Origin: Fragum whitleyi
Lineage: Eukaryota > Mollusca > Bivalvia > Cardiida > Cardiidae
Length of the DNA stretch: 64,000 nucleotides
Direction: 5' to 3'
Assembly (NCBI GenBank): GCA_948146395.1
Contig: OX411547.1
Location: 32,034,614-32,098,613 of the forward strand
In this document: positions 49,901 through 61,900 of the stretch, in pieces
Numbering within the stretch: position 1 is the first letter of the stretch
Layout: the number at the start of each line of letters is the position of its first letter
Position numbers and translations under genes: made by a program
The notes under the pieces: model-generated
The model's input: the letters and a program-made list of their open reading frames with translations, nothing else
Told to the model about the DNA's origin: nothing
The model's database searches: none

Positions 49901-52900
49901 CTGGATGGGCTGTTAACATATCACTGTTGATTTTAACTGTTATTTTTGGAATTGCTTTTCATAATATTCTATCTATCTGTTACTTTAATTCAGATCATTA
50001 TTTAACTTGGTTGAAAACTTTTAACTATCTTCACATACAGGGTTTCCCAGGAGAAAGGGGTCAGGATGGAGAACCCGGATCCCCAGGAGTGCTGGGACCC
50101 GCAGGAGAGCCTGGACCCCCAGGACCAATGAGCATCATTTCCCCTGAAAAGGGTGACCCCGGAGATCAGGGACCTCCCGGAGAGCCAGGTATCCCAGGTG
50201 AGGGCGGTGTACGAGGATTTGCCGGATCTTCTGGAGAAATGGGACCACCGGGACCTGCTGTAAGTAATCTGTGTGATTTCTTCTTTTCCCACAATAATTT
50301 CTCAATAAGGAAATCGAGTTCTTAAATTGGTGTTTTCCATAGGAAATGATTCAAAAAATATTTCCAGTTTACAGTCATTTTTATGAGGAGAAAGGGATTA
50401 AAAGTTTTATGTAATCAAATTACTTTACATCATGCATACTGTTGATCTCGCTTTGAGGACCATCCCTTTTGAGGGACCATATTCATGAAGCTAAAATCAA
50501 AACTCCCCTTTCAATAACAAAATCATCTTAAAAAAAGAAGATTTTTGCTTTGAGGGGTTTTTGTAAGTTATCTTTGGATATTAGAAAAAAGGTGAAACTC
50601 TTTCCCTGGATCCATGATATGTTGGTGTTTTGTTTGTTGGTTGTTAATCATCCAGGCTACCTAATTTCTTATTTGTCAATTATTTTTCTCTTCAGGGACC
50701 GCCAGGTTTCCCAGGAGAAACAGGCGAACCAGGGTTGACAGGACCACCAGTAAGTAGAAGATAATAATTTGTTTCAGTGTAAGACCAATTTTTATTTCAT
50801 TGAGTGAACAACAAAAGCTATATTTTCACTAGTGGCCCAGTTGAAAATTTTATGTACAGGCTCAATTAGTAGTTTAGTGATGATAGCACATATTAACTTA
50901 CTAATTGAGTATGAAGTCGTGTTAATAATCAAGTACCTGGTAGAAATATGGCAAATTTAAAGAATTGCATCGTTGATTATTTTGAAGGTGTCACAAAATG
51001 ATTTTTCAAATAAATATTGAACGCTTATGAGTTTCTTGTTAGTTACATGAATGAAAAGGATAACCATTTTATCAAAATATATATCATGATCACCGAACCC
51101 TTCAATGGAATGAACAATATTTATTTATTGTTGTTTTTTTGTTATTAATCTGTTTTCAATGTGGTAACTTTTTCTCTTAATCATTTCATCTATCCAAAAA
51201 ATCAGACAGTAATTTTATTTAGTGCAGGCGGTTATTTAAGAAAATTTGAATCTGTATAAAAAAAATGAGCTAAGGTTATTAGAGAAAATACTGGATTATA
51301 AACTTTTGTTTTTCATGAAGTTGTTCAATTTCACAGGGAAACACTGGTGCCCCAGGATATCCAGGTGAACAAGGACAAAGAGGGGAACCAGTAAGTGTAG
51401 TTTTGTGTAGTAATAATATTATCTTTGTTTATGGAAGTGAACTCTTGAGACAGTAATTCAAAATTTAGCAATTGAAATTTCTCATTTTACAATGTTGCCT
51501 TCAGCAAATAAAAAAAATAATATGATAATCTGAGTAACAATGATACCATGACAAAAATATGATGAAAGAGATTGGGAAAGTTGATGATGCATTATGAAAT
51601 CTTGATTCTTGCATTTAAAAAAAGCATCAGTAAAACTTTGTTAAAAAGCAAATACAATGAAATAGCGAAATATGTCATTAGCTGACTGTATTTAGGTGGC
51701 ACACTCATGACCTGTAGTGGTGTAACCTATTAAAAATCAAAGTGTAATCAAAGTGATGCCAAATGCATCATTTGAGGCGCAAAGCACCAGTTGGATATCA
51801 TAGGTGCTTAGGGAAGAAATTCAATTTGCAAAGGTGATCATTATAACATTTTGGTCATTCCTCTGCCTAAGACCATGCAGCAGTTATCAGATCTGCCTTA
51901 ACTTGAAGAACGTTCATTTGCTCATCAATTAAAAAAAATCATATGGCATGATCCCTTTTCTTTTAGACTTTTCTGGATGTTTTTGAAACTGTTCCTTTAA
52001 AAAAATTACTCATGTCCAAAAATAAGACTTGGACTGCAAAATGATTCAAAATTATTATTTATTCACTTTTATATTGCAATCAGATCATAAACAGTGCAAA
52101 AAATCAAATAATTTTGAATTTCAGAATTATTCAGCAATCAGTGATCACCTTAAACTTTTGTTTTATAGACCAGAGATGGCAGGAAATTAAATTACTTCCA
52201 CAATACCAGCTGCTTTTAAGTAATCCTCTATCTCAGAGCTAGTTTTATCAAAGGTCCATTGAAATATCACACATTATAAAATCCTGTCAAAATTAATTGT
52301 AATATATCTGATCTGAATCTTTACCATGCAATCTGTAAAAGGCTTGTTATTCTGTACATGATAAGTGAGTATTTTCTATGGACTTTGTGGCTGTCCAAGA
52401 GCTTAGTTTATCAAAGGTCTATTCAGGGATTGTGTTTGACCCTCAGACCAGGGTTTTGACCCCCTAGAGGTCCTATTTACACCCTTACAATTTTCTTGTA
52501 GGAGGTCATTTTGACCCACTGAATTGTAATCAGTGCAACCTATGCAATATTAAAGATCTCAAGAGTTTATTGCTTTCTTCTTACCATTTAAATGGATCTT
52601 TTTAAATGAAGCAACATAAACAAAAAAGTGTATAGCAAAAACTTATTTTCTTATGTTGATTTGCTTATATAGGTTGCTCTAGACTGGTTAATATGTATGG
52701 TTACGCCTTTTCTTAACCCCTTGATTTGACCCCCAAGAATTTTATGGCCAAAGACTCAATGCTACCTTCGTTTCAAACTTAACACAAACCCTGTCTAATT
52801 ACGTATAGCACATTATTGATCGTGCCAAAACCAATTGCATATTGTTTGATAATACAGTTCAATGCTCCTAAAAGTCTTCTCTTCAAACACATGTCAATGT

Positions 52901-55900
52901 CTCAGCATGAAGCAGTTGTAACTGCCTTTAAACATAAAGGCAGTTACAATTGTTTCACTCTAAGCCATCGATGTGACATTGGTAAAAATCTCTCTCAATT
53001 GTCTTATAATCATGACCATTCTATAACAGGGACCTGCAGGCAGAGCTGGCAAAAAGGGATCTCGTGGTCCAACAGGAGCTCAAGGTCTGATGGGACAGCC
53101 TGGTACCCCAGGACGTGGAGGACCACCCGGTGTGGATGGGGAACCAGGGGCATTGGGACCACCTGGAACTGCTGGAGTCCCGGGACCACAGGTAATGAAT
53201 TTGTTTTGATTTGAAAATATGAAATCCCTCAATGTGATAAAAGCTTTACAGTAAAACTTGTGTAAAGGGACCACCTAAGGGACCACCAAAAAGTAGTTGT
53301 TTAAGGGAATAATTGCTTGATATAGTAGTTAATGATTGATATTTCGATAGCATATGTAGATTGTCCCATAATTCTTACTGAATCCTACAATGTCCAAACC
53401 CATTAGAAGTATCTCAGAAACAATTCAAATGGGTTTCACATCATAAGGTTCAATGAAGAACAATTTTTTGTGTAAGAATGTCGACTTTTTCAGAAAATTT
53501 GCATATGGTGAAGAGGCTTTTTATGATGGTATCTTAGTAAAAGTGATGGCTTATTAGGAGGTGGTTGCTCGAGCAATTTCAACTGTATTATGAGCTCTGC
53601 TTTATTTTTACCCTACTTTGATAAAGGGGGTCATATTGTCATTTCTGTTGGTCTGTCTGTATGCAAAAATTCAACCAGTGAACTAATCAGTTTCCTTTAT
53701 ACTTCTAAACTTTTCAAGATACAATTCTCATATTTAACAAGAAGGTTCCTCTCATGAATAAACATCATTGAATGTCAAGGTCAATAATCAAGGTCAAACT
53801 TAAAATACCCTGCCCTTATTATCTGGGGTAGTGTTTCATGAACACATCTAGTTCATAAAACCTTAGACATCCCTATACTATTGTCATTATCAACAATGTC
53901 AGTGTTATTTCATGTAAAAACTTGTACATTTTTTGTGGCATCTCTGATAATACTGAAGACTGTGATCTAAAAACTTGGAATATTCTATTGATGACACCAA
54001 GATTAAAAGACTTAAAATTTCATTCTGCAATTAATCCAACACATCCAATACAATATTGTAAAAAGTACTGGTATTGCATTTTGTGATATCCATCGTCCAA
54101 TTTAAAGCATTCTCTTCTAATATTGGATACATTTTACTGCAGGCTTCACACTGTCCCAATGATGGCATCAGATTGACACAGAATATAGGAAATATTTAAA
54201 ATCAGACCTAATGGTAACAAAATCTGGCCATTCATAAGGGCTTTTTTAACAATCATATGATCACTGCTTAAGGAATCAGTACAAAGTTATTGTAAGTGCC
54301 TATAGACTTATAGGCACTTACAATAGTTTTGTGCTGACCTCTAGATATTATCTACTCTTGTGAGTGACTGAGTGTTGTTACAGTATATTTTTATATATTT
54401 CAGGGTTCTCGCGGTGAAGTTGGACCCCCAGGACCTCCTGGTAAAGATGGATCTCCTGGTTTGAATGGACCATCTGGCCTCCAGGGTGAACGAGGATTGA
54501 CTGGACCTCAAGTAATAAGGATAACCGATTTTTTTTGCTAGGCTTTAGACTTTTGTTTTATCTTTGATTTTCTAACACAATTAGTTTGTCTCCAGACAAT
54601 GGGCAAAGTTAAGAAATTTGCATAAATTTCATGAGTATCTAGTGGCTCAGATAATATGTCATGATTTTACTGGTGTGAGAAACTAGACAAAACCATGGAT
54701 AGGTGCACCAGCGTCCATAGTATAACTTTGATTATGTTGAAAGTCACATTAAACCCAATTAAAACAAACAGACATAACTTTGATGGCAGAGGTGATTATA
54801 TCTGTAACCTACTCATTGTTTCATTTAATTGTCCATCTTGCCTGATGTTTCATTGTTTTGTTTTGTTTGAATTGGGTCTCAGGCCATTTTCAACAATCTT
54901 TCTGTTTTATTGTGGCAACTGGAGCACCTAACAATGGATTCCGGTTATTTCTCACACCAGTTCAACCATTATATCCTTTCCTAGATTTTAAGATTTATCT
55001 TAATCATTATCCTGCTAAATTCAAATTTTATTTTATTGTTTTACTTTTGTCTGTCTCTGCAAAAATTAAATAAAAAAAACATAACATTGCCAATTACATC
55101 AAGGCTATCCAAGATACAATGCTCATATTTGGCATTATGATAGACCTCATCTATTCATACTTGCAGATACTAAAGTCAAGGTCATTTGACAAGGTCATTT
55201 GTAAAGGTCAAAATTTGCTGGTTTTTGGGTATATTTGTTTTTGTACACATCTTGTTTTAACATTTCATTCAATCTGGCTAAAGTTTTTTTCTACAACGAT
55301 TAAGTTGAAATCAGCCAGTGTATGCTAGGATCAGACTGCATGTCTGTGCTGGCCAAAACCTACATCCTTTTAACCCTTATCTTGCTCTTGTCAGCAAATG
55401 TCTAAGGCACACAGAATTATGGCAGACAGAATAGACTGAGATCATGCCACACAGATGTGCAGTCTGATCCTGCCTGCTTTCTGCTTAACTATTATGGGAA
55501 TCCCTTGAGACAGCCCTGGTTGAAACGTCACACTTTTAAGCAATTTGTTTGAGAAAAAAAAATCAATAGAATTGTGGTTTAAGGTTGTAGACCTGTTAAA
55601 GTTCTGCAATATTTTGGAACGCATGATCTTTCACAATGTGAACCAAGTTTTTCACAATGTTAACCAAGTTTTTCACAATGTTAACCAAGGAATCCTAATG
55701 AGATCATTAGGAATCCTCCATTAATGTTGTTAAAGTTCATGACTTACAAAACATTTCAGAACTATTATAGGTCCACTACTTTAATTCTTTCAAATTTTGT
55801 TATTCCCTAGGGATTGTCTGGACCCCCAGGAGTACCTGGACCCCAGGGAGAGAGAGGAGTCCCAGGTTACCCAGGAGCCCAGGGAGCAGCAGGACCTCAA

Positions 55901-58900
55901 GGAGCTCCGGGAGAATCAGTAAGTTACATTTCAACATATGGAGGATAATTGTTTGTTTCTGTCTACGATAGATTTATTTTTCATTTGGTGTAGAACAACA
56001 GCTATATTTTCATAAGTTGCTTTGCCCCAAGTGAATATAAAGCTTTTGTTTTGTTCACAAAATGAAAGATTTATTGATCCTACACAAAAAGCAAATGATT
56101 ATTCTATTTTTATGCCCCCGATAGGGAGGCATCATAAATTTGACTTGTCCGTCCGTCCGTCTGTCCGTCCGTCCGTCCGTCCGTCTGTCCGTCCGTCCGT
56201 CATTCCGTCCAAAAACTTTAACATTGGCCATAACTTCCTTATTACTTAACATATTCGCATCATACTTTACCACAACATTCCTTGGTACATTACCTTTCTG
56301 TAGGCACATACTTTGGTGACCTTGACCCCTGGATGACCTTGACCTTCAACATAGATTGGCCATAATTTAAAATCAAAGCGGTGTCGGGGGCATTGTCATC
56401 TTACAGTGACAGCTCTTGTTTTATGCTAGAATGAGACAAAATTAGACAATTTTAGGACAGATTCTCTGAAAGCACTTTTTTATATGTTGTTTTGGAGTAT
56501 CCAGAAATCCTTAAAAAATAAAGAATGAGCCATACAATTTGAATTTGATTTTGTCGGCAAAGTTTTTTTTTTATGTTATTTGGGAATAGTAGACTTTGAT
56601 CGATGGTATGGAATTCCTATGACCGAAGAGTCTAACTTTGGATTTTTAGGCAGAGGACAAGTAGATTTTCTTAGGAACTTGTCCAAGGACAAGTGGATCT
56701 TGATTCAAGAAGAAAATTGCAGACAATTGAAAGGGGGTTTCATGTTACAGGTCAAAGTCATTTTCAAGTTTCAATATAAGATATTTTAAGTTGTATTTGA
56801 AAACATATGGGAAAAGGAGAAATTACTTTAAAACAGTAATTTAATCTTTTATATCAATGTTTTCTATACTTGTCTCCAGCATGAACTAAAGGAAACATTT
56901 TTCTCACTTGAAATGTAACTTTATTTCAAGGAAAGAATAATTGAAAATTCGGACAACAAAATTTTCAAGTCAGACAAGTGAAATTCAACCACTAACAAGG
57001 GAGAAAATTTTGTATTTCCATATCCCTGCTTTGCTCACAATCGAGCTGTACTCATGCAGTCTCTTGCTCTGCATTCAGATTTCAAAAAAAATTGCCATTG
57101 TTTTGAAATGATACCCTGGTTTCCATGTATATACATAAGCAAATCAAGATATCATTTCTAAATTATTTTGCAAAATTTTTATCCTGAAGGGAGGCCTGAT
57201 TCTGCAATAAGAAGAAATCAACAAATATAGGGTTTATACCTCTAACCTTTTATAATCTCATTGGTTCAGCGGGAAACAGTTGTAACTGCCTATTTGTTTA
57301 TAGGCAGTTACAACTGTTTTACACACTGAGCCATCAATCTGTTGATCATTTTCAGGGTCCACCTGGTGAAGAAGGACGCAATGGGGGAGATGGTAGTCCA
57401 GGATTGCCGGGTCCACCAGGAATGATGGGATTGCCGGGTATGCCAGGTGAACAGGGACCTCCAGTATGTACCTTTATCTTTTATGACTAGATATCTATAT
57501 TTAGTCAGAGGTACAGATAAGAGGGGTTAATACCAGTCTAAAATCTTACTTTCTCAATGAAACCTTTGAGACAATTCCGATGAGCAACAACAACATAGGG
57601 TTTGAGCAAGAAGTAGTGTTAGTGAAATATTAAAATTTAAAATCCAAAATACACCCTCTATCTGTAGCTCTGATTTAGCTAAATATATAGATATTGATAT
57701 TTAGCTAAATATTTAGACATTGAAATCTAGATAAATATGTAAACGTTAGTATCTAGCTATATATGTGGACATTAATATCTAGATAAATATGTAGAAATTG
57801 ATTGTAGTTTCAAAATAAGTTGTTTCTTATGCCTATACTTTTAGTTTTTTCTGATTCAATATATTGATGATTCATGTGATTTGCAAGTTGAAACACCCAG
57901 AATATATTATTCTTTTTTTCTGAAATTTAGGGGACGTTCTGTTTATAATAATAATAATGTCTTAATTTAAAGTGACATATTTATTTTTCCAATCTTCCAT
58001 ATGAGCCTATATTTATATTTACCCTTGTCTGATTTCAGGGAGATGCTGGAAATGACGGCGCACCAGGACCCGCAGGACGTCCGGGAGATAAGGGAGATCA
58101 GGGACCAGCAGGATCCCCAGGTGTACAGGGCCAACCAGGACCTCCGGTGAGTAGGGATAGAGGAGGCCCCCCCCCCCACCCACCCCCCGTGGAACCCTGA
58201 AAACCTTTCACCTAATCCTTTAAACCCTGACCTGCTTTCAGGTTCACAAAACAATGCAGACTGTTTGCCAATTATTCCCTGCTTTGCATGTGCACTTGAG
58301 TGCAAAACAGGGTATAATTTACAATAAGTTTGCACTGTTTTGTCATCCTGCACTCAGGGCTGTATTTTGCGTGAAAAAACTTTGAAAGCCTTTATTTTTT
58401 GTGAGAAAACTTTTGAATTTGAGGTATCAAGTATTTTCATAAAGCATAAACCCAAAATTATTTTTCAGTTCATTAAGTTTCTGTATTTGGTTGGCCACTT
58501 CCTTCTATAAGTAAGATTGATTGATTGATTGAATGGGGTTTTACGCCGCTTTCAACATTATTTCAGTTATATCGCGGCGGCTGGAGCACCTAACAATGGA
58601 TTCCTGGTATTTCTCACGCCAGTACTACCATTACATCCTTTCCTAGCCTCCAGCTACTATCTCACATAGATCTACGATTATCGACCCATTGGTGAGAGAC
58701 AAATAGTCAGAAAGAATGAGTGCCGCCGTCGGGGTCTATAAGTAAGACTGTAATTACAATTTACTTTGTAACGACAGGATATCAAAAGTCAGCTTTCAGT
58801 GCTTTGATTTTAATGCAGTTTTATTTTTAAATTCAGGGTTATACAAAAGTTAAATTTCTCATTTTCAGGGACCACCAGGTCAGTCAGGGCCACAGGGATC

Positions 58901-61900
58901 TCAGGGTGAACGTGGTGAAAGGGTAAGTTGGACTCATAATTCAACAGGGCTCTCTTTTTTATCTGATGTCAATTCCACAGATCCTCTTAGGCTCATCTTC
59001 GGAAAAAAATTATAGACTCAAACAGTCTTCTATCTTTTCCAGAAATAGAGCTTTAGTTCACATCTATCCAATATTTTGTTTATCCTTAGCGAGATAATTG
59101 CTTGATATCATTGTGCAGTAGTGGAAGAGCAGCAAACTCCCAATCTTAAAATTTTTTGTTCACAGTTACAATCCCTTTATCCAATCCAATTGTTTTCCAT
59201 CATTTATGTGAGTTAACCCCAATCAAACAAATAAATAATTCAGATAATATTTTGAAATTTGAAAAAATAATGAGTCTAAATGAACATTTTAAGGATATAG
59301 TCTGCGGTTAAAGTAATTAACATAGGTCAAGTACAGAAAAGGATGAAATATTTAGAACTGTCCTCTTTCTTTTCTGAATTTGAGCCCTCAAGGGTTATGG
59401 TACTTGTCTTTCATTTTATTTGCAAGTATCTGGCTTACAATACCTGCTTCCTTAAAACTTGGTAGATTTAATTCGAACATTTTTTTTAAGAAACATGTCA
59501 AGAACTTTATATCAAACAGTGCTTTTTATGAAGGTGGAAATTAGAAAACTAAAAAAAAAACTTCTGGAATTCTCAGTCATATCTTTTGCTCAGCACAAAA
59601 AAGTTGTACCTGCACAAAAACCATACAGGTAGCTTTAACTGTTTCACACTAAGCCATTGACTATTGTCTATTGAATATATTTCCAAGACAAAAATTGAAC
59701 TTCAGTCTTGAAATTGGGATTACAGTTCAAAAAAATGAGAATAACTGATAAAATCCCATTTTAAAGATCTTTATAAGCACATATTGTAGTGTTCGTATTT
59801 TTATACTTATAGTATATTTTGGAGAACTTTCTCTTTTCCCTTCCAGGGAGATAGAGGTATTCCTGGACCCATGGGAGCCCCTGGAAACCAAGGAGCCCCG
59901 GTAGGTATACTTGATATACTTTTTGTATTGTTATATTGAGGGTTCAGTGCAAAACGATTGTCTGTGGTTCGAGGCCCACTGTCGCCGAGGTGTGTTTATG
60001 GGCAAAACACTTAAAAGCCAGCCCAAGACACCAAGCTGTAAAAATGGGTAGCAGTGTGTTTAAAACCACTGCCTCTCTCCTTGGGACGTGAAAACTAGAA
60101 AGCCATGAATGGCTTGAGTCGCTCCACAGGCTTGAAATTCTTGAAATAGCAAATCTTAGGTTTGACTAGATTTTAAGATATTTTGGGTTCTACTGATGTT
60201 GAAATGATTTTCAAAAATGCAACTATATAACATATAGAGAAATGACCTCCGCCCATAAAATACATATTTTTCATCTGATCACAATTATTTTTGGCAGACT
60301 GATAAGGCTTCACTCAAGAATCATTCCAGTGAAATTTGGTTGATATCCATCAATTACATTCTGAGAAAATGATTTTCAAAGTTTCCACTATATAACATAT
60401 AAAGAAATGACCTCCGCCTATAAAATGCATATTTTTCAACCCATCACAATAATATTTGGTAGACTGATAAAGGGTCACCCAAGGATCATTCTAGTGAAAT
60501 TTGGTTGATATCCATCAATTGCATTCTGAGAAAATGATTTTCAAAGTTTCCACTACAAAACATATAGAGAAATGACCTCCGCCCATAAAATGCATATTTT
60601 TCATCCGATCACAATAATTTTTGGTAGACTGATAAAGGGTCACTCAAGGATCATTCATGTAAAATTTAATTGGTATCTATTACTTAGAATCTGAGAAAAG
60701 TCACTCTTTACCATATTTGGAAATTTGCCACGCCCATTAAATCCATGTTTTTCATTGGATCAAAATTTCTTGAACAACTTTGAAAGAGGGTCACCCAAGG
60801 ATCATTCCTGTGAAGTTTGGTTGAAATTCATCTAGTAGTTTCTGAGGAGAAGATTTTTAAAGAAAAAGTTTACGACCGCACGCACGCACGCACGGACGCA
60901 CGACGGACACAACACCATGACGATAGCCCCAGTGGCTTTCAGCCAGTGGAGCTAAAAAACATCAGGATTGAGTGTTCGAGAGCGATTCTATAAGCTTTAA
61001 GCTTTCGTCGCAATTGAACTAAAATAAATTAGTATAAACTAAACTAAACGATTGTAAATGCCTAATAATATTATAGGCACTAACAACAGTTTTACACTGA
61101 CTCCTTGAAAGGGATCAGTGTAAAACTGTTGAAAGTGCCCTTTCAGGCTATAGGAACTTGCGCTAGTTTTGCTTTGACTCCTTAATTATGAATAGGACTT
61201 TTAATGAAAAAGAACTTGAAATAAAAGGAATGAAAATTCATTAAGAGACATTCGTTTCTGAAAGTCATATCAAGGAAACCCATTTCTAAACTGCTGGTGA
61301 GACTCTCCAAATCAGTAGAAAAAGTTCAACAAGGGACAGAACATATTGATTTAATAAGAGGATATGCAGGATATATTTTTTCTTTGATAATTTATTGAAG
61401 AGTTTTTTCCTGACCAAAAGAGAAAAGGTATTAGGATATCTGGATATTATGAGAATCACATTCTGATTTGTGAATCTATGTATTTTGTTAATCAAGGTTT
61501 TAGGATACAAGTATTAGAATAAAACTTTTTAGACGTCTTAAAAAATATACAAGAAATAAGGCTTTCATAAATGAACAAATTTTGAAATTTTTATTTTAAT
61601 AAAAACACTTTTTTTTGAAAAACTTAGTGTGAAATATTTTCCTTATAATATATGTTTTCTCTTCAGGGAGCCCCTGGTGCAAATGGAGAAAAGGGAGACA
61701 CTGGTATGACAGGTGCTAAAGGAGACAAAGGCTGGCCAGGCATGCCTGGACCCTCAGGACCCCCTGGACCACCCGTAAGTACATGAGTAGGGGTTAAACA
61801 CTTTCCTGTTTTACAAAATTTTGGACTTTCCAAATTCAAAGGTTTTTGCAGACAAAAATTTAAAGCGGATTTAATTTGAAAAATAACCATTCAGTAGGGT

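Noticed and set aside
55805..55830. Collagenase site like GPQ-G(L/I) at the exon 30/31 junction (GPQ-GLS)
   Set aside because: It resembles the vertebrate cleavage motif locally but sits about 9 residues out of register with helix position 775, so it is not supported.
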